This document shows positions 10,630-23,152 of a stretch of 64,000 nucleotides of DNA, one piece after another. Positions within the stretch are counted from its first letter, which is position 1. Every line of letters starts with the position of its first letter. The translations under genes and the position numbers were made by a program. The DNA is from Larix kaempferi (lineage: Eukaryota; Streptophyta; Pinopsida; Pinales; Pinaceae): assembly GCA_027924585.1 (NCBI GenBank), contig BSBM01002120.1:62001-126000 (forward strand), read 5' to 3'. The notes under the pieces are model-generated. The model made no database searches. It saw only the letters and a program-made list of their open reading frames with translations, and was not told where the DNA came from.

Positions 10630-13600
10630 ATGGGGAATGCACGTAACCAAGTAAACAAATCAACAAGGAAGAAGAGACCTCAAGAAGTCATTGAAGAAGA
10701 GAAAGAAAAGAAAAGAATATACATGATGAATCAGAGGCTTTCTTTGGAAACTAATCCAAATCCAATTGTAGAGGATACCATGGTTCATCCTATTAATCCA
10801 TGACAAGAGGGACCTTCAATTTCCACAATAGTTGTTGAACAAGCACCCCATGGAAGTAATCAAGAAGCAAAACGTAGGTGCTCATTAGGGGATGTTTCAA
10901 TTCCCACTTCAATTCAAAGTGATAAGTTACCATCTCAAGATGAAGCTCACGAAGAAACACAAAATTTCCTATCCGGATGTGGTTATACAAGCGATGAAGT
11001 CAGAGAGGCATTGGACATTTTTCCTACTTTTGAAGAAGAGAATGTTATCCACACCATAGATGAGGATGTTGGAGTTCCACAAGGGGATGTTGGACTTCCA
11101 TAGACCATCGATGAGGATGTTGGACTTCCACCATCCAACTACCAGGAAGGGAATGAAGGACACCAAGCTACTACTGAAACACTAGAGTGTCTTGGTGATG
11201 CGCTACATGGTACAATTCCAACCCCCTTACCTCCATTATCAAGCACACGTCGAAGAACTCCGAAGCGTATACAAGTTGATGAAAGTCCCATCAATTCCAT
11301 TGAAGGTACGCTATCTAAACGTAGTATTGCTTATCAAACTCAACAAATATTTGATAAATATTTTGTTTCTAAATGTGATGGAGATAAATGTAGATTATTT
11401 TTATCATTGTTAAAATATAGGAGCATGAATGTTGTTAGGAAAAAGTTAGGGATATAGATGATAAAGAATTATGAACCAAGTTCTCATATAGTTAAAAGCT
11501 TAGTAGATGCATTTGGTAAAATTGGTAAGAACACACGTTCAAAGGACATCAATGCTGCTCGTCATGTGTTGTCACAAGCAATTGCAAATAAAAACACCAA
11601 GGCCCTTTGTATTCTCAGGCCTACATCCGAACTAGTTAATTTGAATGTAAAAACCCTCTGTAGGTATTCTATTAGAAGAGAACATCTTGACACAACCGAT
11701 CAGATAGATTTTTGGGCCTTTGTTGGTCGGTTGCCACATCGTGACATGAAGCTAGTTGATGCAGTAAAGGGACTAGTGCACAGTTTTTGGCATGATCACA
11801 CAAGGCCTTCTTCAAACCGAAATGATGTACTAAAACTGAGAAGGGGTTCAAAGTATCGTGAACCACATACTAAGCATCTTCTTGATATAACATAGACAAA
11901 ACTTTATGAGAAATTTAGGATTGAGCATAGACAATTGAACTTGGGGCAAAGATCTTTTGAGAAATGTAAGCCATGTTATGTTAGAATAAATACTCTTCGT
12001 AACACTTGTTGTTGTAGATACCATGTAGAATATGAATATTACTATGAAACATTTTTGTACATTCATCGTGTGTTGCATACTAACCATGTGCAGGATTGCT
12101 CCATGAAAATACCACTGACTTCATCAAGAGAATTCATTCATAGCATCATGTGCAATAGGCTCGAGGGGAAAACATACTATGCAAAATCTTGTTTGGATGG
12201 AACATGCTCCAACTATGCTGGAATGGCATTATTGAGCCAATGTATGCATGAGAATGGAGACAGTGAATTTGGGAAAATGGTTATAGACATGAAAAGTTTC
12301 AAAAATATCAACTATGAAATAGTCCCAGGGAAAGAAAGCAAAAAAATACAATTGGTGACATCTCAGGTATGCATTTATATCTATAAAATTATGTTGTAAC
12401 GGTTAAATTTCAATCCTTACTTACAACAAAAAATTGACATTGAGATCATTTTGTGTCACTAGGTAAAAGTTAGTGACTTCATCAAGGAATTTATTGAAAA
12501 GACACATCAATATGCTCAGCATGTCCACGTGGCAAGATGGCAGGATGAGAAGTTTAGAATATGCAGAGATACATTTCCCCTTGGTACTATACTTTCAGTT
12601 GTTGATTTTGGCGAGAACTACACTCTGCAACCTCAAAATGAGATCCAAAGTTAGTATTATCACTATGAGCAGGTTTCCTTGATGGTCCATATCACATATA
12701 GGCATGGCCCAAATAGCACTGAAGAGCAAAGAGAAATTCTGAAGGAATATCACTTCTACATAAGTTATGATAGGTGCCACAACTTCCACCATGTACGTCA
12801 TTGCTTCATCATGTTCTATGATCACTTGAAGGGAAGGAACATACAGATGGCTCGACACTGGATTTGGTCTGATGGGTGTACTGGTCAGTTCAAAAATGCA
12901 CGCATATTTCAGTGGTTGTGTTCATTGCATAAAAACTACAAAGTGCCACATATGTGGAACTATTTTTAGACTGAGCATGGTAAAGGAGAGCATGATGGAG
13001 CCGGAGCATGTGTCAAAATAGCCCTACGAAGAGAGGAATTGAAAGTATCTACATAATCTACTATTCTAAATGCTCAATCTACAGTCAGGTGGTGCACGTC
13101 AGTAATGGGAGAGGAATCAACTATGCGAGTAGAATCCACAAGAAAGAGACATGTGGAGAGATTTTTTTGGGAGGTGGTAGACATAGATCGTTCACATGCA
13201 TGGGAATGCAAGACTATGCCTGGGACTCTTGGCTTTCATTCGGTTCGAAGCTCTAATAACCCAGTATTTGAAATTTGGACCAGAAAACTCGCTTGTTTTT
13301 GCCCACCTTGTTGTGATGGTGATTGGGATGGGTGTGAATCATTGGATTGGGTTGATGGATGGGATCGCATATCACTTCCACTTGATCAGCGTGCAATTGT
13401 TGAGTTAACTGCGTTGGAAGAAGACCAATCATCTATTTCTGCAGATTTTGATCATGTCTCAGACCTTGTACAACCCGGTATGATGCATTTCCTTAAAATA
13501 TTTTATTTGTTTATGTAGTCTTCAAATGCACATTAATGGCCTTGTATCACACGAAAAATATTTTGATCATATACCTACAATCATATAATGCAGAGCACAT

Positions 13601-13982
13601 ATATGCAGTGGTTGCCTCAAAAGATATTGAATGGGGTGATGAATACTGGTTGGCACACTGTATAGATGGAAAGCAAACCCTCATTATGTCCATGACTGAC
13701 GATGAAAACAACCACTTTCCAACTGGGTCTATGGATGTTAAAGGTGAATACTTGACACAGGACAACAATGGAAGAAAGAAGGGTGGATATGTTTATAGGG
13801 ATTACAAACCAAGTGCAAGTGTGTATCACTTTACCAACTTAATCATTGGCACAAACTTTCAGGTACGAACAATGCCTAGTCGAAATACATCGAAGGTACG
13901 CTACTTCTTACTGGATGCAGAGCACGAGAGGCTAATGGAGACCATCAATATAAGAGATGATCCGGAGGGCTTGGTTGTATGA
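10630..13982 (+). pseudogene. DDE-type transposase gene of unassigned superfamily (decayed)
   Basis: Three exons by GT-AG borders and continuous phase: 10630-12366, 12463-13477, 13594-13982. The N-terminus is basic (MGNARNQVNKSTRKKRP). The central region carries VVDFGENYTL, about 80 codons later HWIWSDGCTGQFKNAR, then HGKGEHDGAGACVK; these look like the first Asp, second Asp and third acidic block of an RNase H-fold transposase. A Cys-rich block (CFCPPCCDGDWDGC) follows. The frame never shifts over about 3.1 kb but holds in-frame stops at 10801, 11101, 11455, 11893, 12652, 12967 and about 13054, mostly TAG. The start at 10630 gives the first Met of the basic region; an in-frame Met at 10615 is possible. 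It is convergent to the gene at 22159-20030. I have seen similar motif strings in animal genomes but do not know a firm family name. Confidence 0.7.
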
Positions 13983-14461
13983 TAATAGGTGGGATCTAGC
14001 ATGATGATGTACGTTACATACTTTTAATACTATACTATTTATACTATTTGTAATTGAATATTGATATATGCTCAATTTTCACATGTATGTTTCACATGAA
14101 TATGTCAATTTTGTGTTCTTGATATGCCAAATTTACGTTTACGTTGTTTATAAATATGCCAAAAGTTCTCTTGTATGTCAAGTTTATGAATATGCCATTT
14201 TTTACATATGATCAGTAAACCCTAAAATTATATTATGTTCATCATGTTGGTTATTGGCTTCACCCAACAAAATTAATTCAATTCATGCTCACTATATTAA
14301 ACAATACACTTATATTAAATTTAATTCATGTCTTGTTAAATATTTCATAATGAATTAGCTATTTGAGAGCACCACCTTAGACCAATCCATCATCATCAAC
14401 ATCTTCATCATAATCACCATCATCATCATCATGAAAATCTTCATCATGGACCTGCAAAACC
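13983..14461. other. Spacer after the transposase pseudogene
   Basis: AT-rich, with a short CAT-repeat relic at 14386-14450 directly before the satellite array. No gene seen. Confidence 0.5.
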
Positions 14462-15893
14462 CTAGTATCCAAGATGGACCTGCAATGTGGCACATGGGCC
14501 ACTGAGCCGGAGGGGAGGGACACCCCTGGCACTATCCCGGTGTGTTGAATCCAACGGAGTCAACGGTTCGTCGATCCGAGCTATGGTCGTCATTCTATGG
14601 CTTGTTAAGTCTCGAACCCAAAAGGCCTTCAGGGACACTTGTTGGATACCTACCGGGGGCATAGAAATCCAACCGTACAACACAACTGGGTTCTGGGGAG
14701 TCCTACAGGTGTATCTAGGAAGGTTCAGGCTGGGAACATTATCCATACCTGCTCGGTGGATGATTTTCCAAAGTTGACCCCCGTGTGCAAAAATTGCACA
14801 CTTCCACACTGAGCAAAATTCTAGTTTCCAAAATGGACCTACAAGGTGACACATGGGCCACTAGGCCGGAGGGGAGGGGCACTCCTGGCACTATCTCGGC
14901 ATGCTAAATCCATTGGAGTCGACGGTTTGTCGATCCGAGCCACGGTCGTCATTCTATGGCTCGTTCTGTCTCACATCCAAAAGGCCTTCAGGGACACTTG
15001 CTGGATACCTGTCGGGGGCATAGAACTCCAACCGTGCAACAAAAATGGGTTTCAAGGAGTCCTACAGGTGTGTCTAGGTAGTTTCGGGCTGGGAACACTA
15101 GCCATACCCGCCCGCTGGATGATTTTCCAAAGTTGACCCCCATGTGCAAAAATTGCACACTTCCACACTGAGCAAAACCCTAGTTTACAAGATGGACCTG
15201 GTGACACATGGGCCACCGAGCCGGAGGGGAGGGGCACCCCTAGCACTATCCTGGTGTGCTGAATCCAACGTAGTCGACGGTTCATCAATCCGAGCCACGG
15301 TCGTCATTCTATGGCTTGTTCTGTCTCGCATCCAAAAGGCCTCCAAGGACACTTGCTGGATACCTGCCGAGGGCATAGAACTCCAACCATGCAACAAAAC
15401 CGGGTTTTGGGGAGTCCTGTAGGTGTGTCTAGGTAGGTTTGTGTTGGGAACACTAGCCATACCCACCGGGTGGATGATTTTCCAAAGTTGACCCCCGTGT
15501 GCAAAAATTGCACACTCCCACACTAAGCAAAACCCTAGTTTCCAAGATGGATCTGCAAGGTGACACATGGGCCACCGGGCTAGATGAGAGGGGAACCCCT
15601 GGCACTATCTCGGTGTGTTGAATCCAACGGAGTCGACGATTCATCGATCTGAGCCACGGTCTTCATTCTATGGCTCATCCCATCTCACTGCCAAAAGGCC
15701 TTCAGGGACACCTACTGGATACCTGCCGGGGGCAAAGAACTACAACCGTGCAACAAAACCAGGTTCTGGGGAGTCCTGCAGGTGTGTCTAGGCAAGTTCG
15801 GGCTGGGAACACTAGCCATACCTGCCCAGTGGATGATTTTCCAAAGTTGACCCCCGTGTGCAAAAATTGCACACTCCCACACTGAGCAAAACC
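14462..15893 (+). repeat. Satellite family 1: four tandem units of about 359 bp
   Basis: Unit starts, taken at the shared word CTAGT, are 14462, 14821, 15180 and 15535, with the next family starting at 15894 (periods 359, 359, 355, 359). Each unit contains GGCCACTGAGCCGGAGGGG, CAAAAGGCCTTCAGGGACAC, GGGAACACT and CCAAAGTTGACCCCCGTGTG. Units look about 85-90 percent alike. Open frames of 63-130 codons within units are not supported as genes. Confidence 0.9.
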
Positions 15894-18800
15894 CTAGTTT
15901 ACGAAATGAATGCACAATGAAGCCACTCAGCCATGGGGAGACAAGGGAGAGGGCCCCCTAGAGGTAATCGCACGCCAGGAGACCAATAGAGTCGACGGTT
16001 TGTTTGTCTGATGTCCAGTTTCTGAGTTATGTCGAGTTGCAAGTCGCACGAAAATGTCGTTTAGGGACACTTGGTGAATTTCCGTCCGGGAGACAAAAAG
16101 CAAACAGAGCAGCAAGATTGCGTGCTGTTGGCTCTTGCAAGTGTGTGTGGGAAATGCCGACATGGGAACACTGCAAACACTGCCTCGGGGGAGGATTTTG
16201 CAGAGTTGACCCACCAATGCGAGATTGCATGTAATAAAACTGAGCAAAACCCTAGTTTACGAAATGAATGAACAATGAAGCCACTGGGCCATGGGGAGAC
16301 GAGGGAGAGGGCCCCCTAGAGGTAATCGCATGCCAAGAGACCAACGGAGTTGACAGTTCGTCGGTCTGATGTCCGGTTTCCGAGTTATGTCGAGTTGCAA
16401 GTCGCATGAAAATGTCATTCAGGGACACTCGGTGAATTTCCATCCAGGAGCCGAAAAGCAAACGGAGTAGGAAGATTACATGCCATTGGCTCCTGCAAGT
16501 GTGTGTTGGCAATTCCGACGTGGGAACACTGCCAACACTAGCTTGGGGGAGGTTTTTGCAGAGTTGACCCACCAATGCGAGATTGCATGCAATTAAACTG
16601 AGAAAAACCCTAGGTTACGAAATGAATACACAATGAAGCCACTGGGCCATGCGGAGATGAGAGAGAAGCCCCCCTAGAGGTAATCGCACGCCAGGAGACC
16701 AATAGAGTCGACGGTTCATTGGTCCGACGTGTGGTTTCTGAGTTATGTCTAGTTGCAAGTCACATGAAAATGTCGTTCAGGGACACTTGGTGAATTTCCG
16801 TCCGGGAGCCAAAAAGCAAACGGAGCAGGAAGATTGCATGTTGTTGGCTCCTACAAGTGTCTGTGGGAAATGCTGATGTGGGAACACTGCCAACACTGGC
16901 TTGGGGGAGGTTTTTGCAGAGTTGACCCACCAATGCGAGATTACATGCAATTAAACAGAGCAAAACCCTAGTTTACAAAATGAATGCACAATGAAGCTAC
17001 TAGGCTATGGGGAGACGAGGGAGAGGGCCCCCTAGAGGTAATCACATGCCAAAAGACAAATAGATTTGATGGTTCGTTGGTTCGACATCCGGTTTCCGAG
17101 TTATGTCGAGTTGCAAGTCGCATGAAAATGCCATTCATGGACACTTGGTGAATTTCCGTCCGGGAGCCAAAAAGAAAACGGAGCAGGAATATTGCGTGTT
17201 GTTGGCTCCTACAAGTTTGTGTGGGAAATGCTGACGTGGGAACACTACCAACACTGGCTCGAGGGAGGTTTTTGCAGAGTTGACACACCAATGCGAGATT
17301 GCATGCAATAAAACTGAGCAAAACCCTAGTTTACGAAATGAATGCACAATGAACCCATTGGGCCATGGGGAGACGAGGGAGAGGCCCCCATAGAGGTAAT
17401 CGCACGCCAAGAGACCAATGGAGTCGATGGTTCGTTGGTCCGACGTCCGGTTTTCGAGTTATGTCGAGTTGCAAGTCGCATGAAAATGACGTTCAAGGAC
17501 ACTTGGTGAATTTCCGTCTGGGAGACAAAAAGAAAACGGAGCAGGAAGATTGCATGTCGTTGGCTCCTACAAGTGTGTGTGGGAAATGCCGACGTGGGAA
17601 CACTGCCAACACTAGCTCGGGGGAGTTTTTTGCAAAGTTGACGCACCAATGCGAGATTGCATGCAATTAAACTGAGCAAAACCCTAGTTTACAAAATGAA
17701 TGCACAATGAAGCCACTGGGCCATGGGGAGACGAGGGAGAGGTCCCCCTAGAGGTAATCGCATGCTAGGAGACCAACGAAGTCAACGGTTCATCGGTCCG
17801 ACATCCGGTTTCCGAGTTATGTTGAGTTTCAAGTCGCATGAAAATGTCGTTCACGGACACTTGGTGAATTTCCGTCCGGGAGCCAAAAAGCAAACGGAGC
17901 AGGAAGATTGTGTGCCGTTGGCTCCTGCAAGTGTATGTGGGAAATGTCGATGTGGGAACAATGCCAACACTAGCTCGAGGGAGGTTTTTGCAGATTTGAC
18001 CCACCAATGCGAGATTGCATGCAATTAAACTGAGCAAAACCCTAGTTTATGAAATGAATGCACAATGAAGCCACTGGGCCATGGGGAGACGAGGGAGAGG
18101 GCCCCCTAGAGGTAATCGCATACCAAGAGACCAATAGAGTTGACGGTTCATCGGTCCGATGTCCGGTTTCCGAGTTATGTCAAGTTTCAAGTCGCATGAA
18201 AATGCCGTTCAGGGACACTTGGTGAATTTTTGTCCGGGAGCCAAAAAGAAAACGGAGCAGCAAGATTGCATGTAGTTAGCTCCTGCAAGTGTGTGTGGGC
18301 AATGCCGACGTGGTAACACTGGAAACACTGGCTCGGGGGAGGGTTTTGCAAAGTTGACCCACCAATGCGAGATTGCATGCAATAAAATTGAGCAAAACCC
18401 TAGTTTACGAAATGAATGCACAATGAAGCCACTGTGCCATGGGGAGACAAGGGAGAGGACCCCCTAGAGGTAATCGCATGCCAGGAGACCAACGGAGTCG
18501 ACGGTTCATCGGTCCGATGTCCGAGTTATGTCGAGCTGCAAGTCGCATGAAAATGTCGTTCAGGGACACTTGGTGAATTTTCGTCCGGGAGCCAAAAAGC
18601 AAGCGGAGCAGGAAGATTGCGTGTCGTTGGCTCCTGTAAGTTTGTGTGGGCAATGGTGACATGGGAACATTGCCAACACTGGCTCGGGGGAGGGTTTTGC
18701 ATAGTTGACCCACCAATTCGAGATTGCATGCAGTTAAACTGAGCAAAACCCTATTTTACGAAATGAATGCACAATGAATCCATTGGGCCATGGGGAGACG

Positions 18801-18955
18801 AGGGAGAGGGTCCCCTAGAGGTAATCACATGCCAGGGGACCAACGGAGTCAATGGTTCGTCGGTCCGACGTCCAGTTTCTAGGCTATGTCGAGCTGCAAG
18901 TCGCATGAAAATGTTGTTCAAGGACAAGTGACACAACATTTTATCCCGAGAAACC
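15894..18955 (+). repeat. Satellite family 2: eight full units of about 358 bp plus a partial ninth
   Basis: Unit starts at 15894, 16252, 16610, 16968, 17326, 17684, 18042, 18400 and 18751; the period is exactly 358 for seven steps, then 351. Units share GAGCAAAACCCTAGTTTACG, GCCACTGGGCCATGGGGAG, GGGACACTTGGTGAATTTCC and CCACCAATGCGAGATTGCAT. Layout matches family 1 (same start word, GGGACACTTG in mid-unit, GGGAACACT and TTGACCC towards the end), so the two families are diverged versions of one ancestral unit. Most units have a minus-strand open frame of 90-117 codons filling the unit; because 358 is not a multiple of three these cannot fuse. Confidence 0.92.
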
Positions 18956-19714
18956 CTCATGGGGAAGAAAACCAAGCAACTTTTCTTAGAATAATTATAT
19001 GTTTAGAAATCAAGTACAACGAAACCACGAACAAAACCTTGACCTTGAAGGGTTTTACCACATGAAAATACCTTAATGACACATGACAAAAAGAGTACTT
19101 ATCTACATGAAGATGACCTCCAAGCCATAAGGATAACCAAGCATATCCTTCCCAACCAACATTAGAAGGCACTTTATTTCTCGAATCCCGAGGTAACATT
19201 TGTTTCTTTCACCAATGTTGGTTTGAGCACTTCTATGTAGTTACTCATATGTAGTGTTGAATCTAATTGTACAATCAAATATTGGGCATTGATGAAATGT
19301 GTAGCATGTATTGCACTTAGTTTTATTAAATTACACTTGAACATTGACTTAACTTGTAATTTAATCATCCAAACTCACAAATTTTAATTACACCTATCTA
19401 ATTAGTGTGCATGGGTGAGTTTGTTGAAACCTTGAAAAACATTGTATTGCATTTAGTTTGATTAAATTACACGAGCAAGAACTTTGACATAACTTGTAAT
19501 GATCATCCAAAATCACAAATTTTAATTAGATACAAATTAGTGCACGCATGTAGTGAGTTCGTTGAAACCTTTAAATATAATAGTTTGTTCTTTTGACATA
19601 GTGCATTCATGAGTAATAGATAATCCACACAAATCAACACATTAGATTGACACAAGAACATGTGGAAGCCAAAGAACAAATACAAAGTGAAATGTATCAT
19701 TCATTTATAAGTGA
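18956..19714. repeat. Spacer with a tandem duplication of about 130 bp
   Basis: The segment near 19311-19436 is repeated at about 19443-19572; both contain TTGTAAT, CATCCAAA, TCACAAATTTTAATTA and GAGTTNGTTGAAACCTT. No gene is seen in the rest. Confidence 0.6.
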
Positions 19715-20025
19715 AATGTCAATGTGCATGTCTCCAAAAGTACATGTATCCAAAAGTACATATATATCCAAAATTATCCAAAAGTGCATGTCTCCAAAAG
19801 TACATGTATATCCAAAAGTATCCAAAAGTACATGTATCCAATGAAGTCAATGTACATGTCTCCAAAAGTACATGCACAATAAAGTCAATGTACATGTCTC
19901 CAAAAGTGAATGTATCGAAAAGTACATATATATACAAAAGTATCCAAAAGCACATGTGTCAAAAACTATCCAAAACTATCAAAGCCACATGTACATGTAT
20001 CCAAATGTACATATATCCCATAAGA
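19715..20025. repeat. Minisatellite of TCCAAAAGTACATGTA units
   Basis: About a dozen imperfect copies of a 12-17 bp unit (CCAAAAGTACATGTATC and variants) lie immediately after the stop codon of the minus-strand gene ending at 20030. Apparent ORFs encoding repeated SKSTYIS peptides derive from it. Confidence 0.8.
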
Positions 20026-20029
20026 CACA

Positions 20030-22159
20030 TCAAAACTCAAGCTTCCTCTTTTTCTTTCCCGACGTTGATCCTCTAGGCACATCTCTAGGATCAGTGTGTG
20101 TCTTTGGATCCTACAAATTAAATATCAATTGTTAAATTCAACTAACTATGTACACTAATACATTAGCTCAACAATTATCAACTGGTGCATGGAAAGTGCA
20201 TGAAACACTTGGTCACTGAAGGACATCTCACCTCAACTGACAAAGGAGATTGCGTTGCTTGTGTAGCAGATGGAGCCGTTTGTTGAACATCCAGGATGGT
20301 CAAACTAGGGGGGCCATGAACTACTCCTGCTGGTGGTGGCTGCAATGAAAAAATGTTGAAATAGTTAGAAATGCATGAATAAACAATAGACAACAATAAT
20401 AAACTATGTAAAGATAATGTTGAAATAGTTACATACATGTGTGTGATCAACTGCCATTGCAGATGCAGCACTGACTGCTGCATCAACCATCAATGCGAGG
20501 TTTTCAGTAGACAACTCGGGTTCCTGATGCAGTAAACATGCAATTCAAACATTAACAAAAACGATTTATGCACTGGATTTCAATTTAAACAACAAATATC
20601 ATCGAAGGATATACATTACCATGGTGTGAGTAAGCCCATGGTCATGGGTAGCTGGAGTCTTTCTGGGAGTAGAACACCTCACATACACATGAACCTTGTT
20701 CACAAATGGCCTGGAGGGAGATACAAATCCAGCCAATGGTCCAGATGTCTCAGATGGTGCCTACAGTCAGCAAGTGTTCATGTAGTTAGACATGCATGAT
20801 TCAACAAACAAACGTGTATTTAAAAAATGTCATTTTTAATTGTTTACCTGGAGCCCAGATGTTTCATGGGACAGTATGACCATGGGTGATACCTCCACAT
20901 TACCTTTCCCCAGTGAAGGATCTGCCATCTGCAATTTTAATAATTGTAAATATTAGACCGTAGATAGCATTAGTGAACTAAAATGTAAAGTATGTGGAAA
21001 TTAACAAATTAACAAGTATTAAAAAACTGAAATTTTAAAATTTTTACCTCGGTGTGAGATACGGCAATATGTGCTATATAAGATGGGCCTACCAAATGGG
21101 TAGCATCATGCCCCCCTGTAGAGTCTGGAACATCCATCTCTGGGGCGTCGCTACCAGCATAAAGCATCAACTGCAAGTTCACAAAATTAATATATTAGAT
21201 CAAACTATATATATGTGTACAAAGACGAAAATAAATGAAGAATTTATTACAATTAACCATCAACATATCTCTCTTAAAAACCCAATGAAGGAAACATCTG
21301 AGGCAAGACCATAGTAGGGACGACCACATGATATGCACTTGTGAGGATCAGTACTAGGATGGGGATGTGTCGATGGTCCTGCACTAGTGGATGGTCCTGA
21401 TGGTCCTGCACTAGTTGATGGTCCTACATGGTGATGAGCTGGTGTATGTACCACACCAGGGACAGATGTCCCTTCCTCACCCATATGTTGAACCATAGTT
21501 CCATGGTGAACAACCGCCCGTGCCAAACTAAAAAATGCATCCCGTGTCTGTAGAATAATACGATGTGCAGGTGGGACATCTGGCCTAGGCAACTGCCTGC
21601 AAGGTGCAGGGATAGGGCGATCCTAGTCTCAAAGCCTCGCATTGGGTCGGTTTTGAGGCATCCCCCCACCGATCCCCTGAAACTGCAAGATGTCAAAATA
21701 GTTTACGTGTTTATGTAACATGAACTCTGCGTACATCTTTTGATGGAAATACAAGGGAATTTCCCTGTTGTTGTGTGGTGGCATATCAAAAACCATGTAC
21801 CATCTGTCCATCCAGTTATCAACAAATGGTTGAAACGTGCACCACTCAATGGAGATATGTGGCTTGTTTACATTTGGGATTTTCTCCGTCTGAGGCTCCC
21901 TAAACAATGAAAATATGAGCTCTTTGGATATTTTCAACTTTTTTATTGCATTGCAGTCTATCCCATCAGCATATTGTTGTCTTTTTCTTTCTCTATATGA
22001 TGTAATATCATATAGTACATTTCTAGACTGTGAAATGGTGTCAACAATTGCATCCAAGGTTGATGCAAGCAAGTGACGAATCCTATCACCACCACTAAAA
22101 GCTGAACTAATGCCCCTCAAGTGGGCAACCTCAATCAGTATCTTGGCATTGGTGTCCAT
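20030..22159 (-). pseudogene. Convergent partner gene of the TTAA element, unknown function
   Basis: Minus strand. A large 5' block is open from 22159 to 21629 (KKLKISKELIFSLF, FQPFVDNWMDRWYMVFDM). It is followed by a block at about 21600-21300 (LPRPDVPPAHRIILQTRDAFFSLARAVV, then Ser/Thr/Pro-rich), with stops between unless a donor near 21665 is used. Six short exons follow, all with GT-AG borders and all multiples of three: 21170-21048, 20928-20848, 20760-20620, 20523-20437, 20339-20232, 20110-20030. They encode a Ser/Pro/Thr-rich region and end with SGKKKRKLEF, a likely nuclear localisation signal. The 3' exon series is undamaged. No family is recognised. Position and exon style suggest a TnpA-like accessory protein; this is inference. 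Confidence 0.55.
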
Positions 22160-22693
22160 AGCCTCAATTGCAATAAAGACATCAATACGAAAATCATTGG
22201 AAACATATACATGGTATATAATGACGTCTCTTCAAAATTGAAAATGTATTAAATCAAACTCAAGTAAGCAATTTAATGGCATTCACTTACATACATTTAA
22301 AACTTAAAATTAAACATTTAACAATTAAAAAGTAAGTTTCGTTCAACTTCTTTCTAGAAGTTAAGGAACTTCTTAACCCTCATTGGTGACTTTTCCATGC
22401 AAACTTGGGTTCAAACTTCTTAGAATTTAAGAGTGTTATTTTTACATGTTTTGGCCTTTACGTCCATTGCAGAAAACAATATTTCCATCAACTTCATAAG
22501 CTAACATTAAATTTATTGATTTCAACATATTACGCCTTGTGGTTGGAGGGGAGGACAAAGTGGCATGGAATGAAATGGATATGTATGAGTTTGCACACCT
22601 TTGCATTGCTTGGTCCACTCATTGAACCGCAGGTTCTACACTTAGGATTGGCTCAGTGGTGGGTCGGGGCCCTCATCCAGAGTCTCTCCTCAC

Positions 22694-23152
22694 ATGGATG
22701 GAGAGATATCAGAGGGGAGGAAGATAGCATTTAGACGGCTACTTCAGGATAGAGACCACCTTGAGGTGGTGGAGGAGGAATTTTATGAGTTTTCTAGTGG
22801 CACTGGGAGATTTGGAGGATATGAGGTGGTTAGAGACATGGGGGTTAAGAAACCCCTTGTTTGGTGGACAACTCATGGGGCAACATGCCCTCTTCTACAA
22901 AAGATAGCCTTGAGGGATGTCTTTCCTGATGAGATGGGTTTGGACAGCAGTACTGAGTTGGCATTAGCCAACATGGATCTTAATGATCCAGTGCTAGAGC
23001 CGGTCACTTTTGATGAGGGTGATCGTATGGAGGGGTCATCCTCCACACCAGCAGATGCAGTTAGTCAGATTGGCATAGAGGAGGAGGAGGAGGAGGAGGA
23101 GAATCAGGGAAGTGATGAGTTTGTTGATTCAGGCATGGAGGTGGACTATTGA
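22694..23152 (+). pseudogene. hAT transposase C-terminal remnant with internal deletion
   Basis: Reads KKPLVWWTTHGATCPLLQKIALR, the region just before the hAT dimerisation block, then jumps to the acidic tail (ELALANMDLNDPVLEPVTFDE) and an EEEEEEEE run. The intervening block with the SSSACERxWS-type motif, present in plant hAT transposases, is missing. The upstream part (22405-22690) has no matching frame. No intact termini or target duplication were found. It lies upstream of the first recognised exon of the minus-strand gene at 22159-20030. Confidence 0.7.

Noticed and set aside
14462-18955. AAACCCTAG words at every unit start as telomere repeats
   Set aside because: One copy per 358 bp and not AAACCCT in tandem; it is part of the satellite unit.
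14462-18975. Many 63-130 codon ORFs in tandem units
   Set aside because: Each is confined to one satellite unit, in shifting frames, with no known domain.
19715-20025. Regular short repeats as a CRISPR-like array
   Set aside because: Units are adjacent without unique spacers, and this is plant nuclear DNA.
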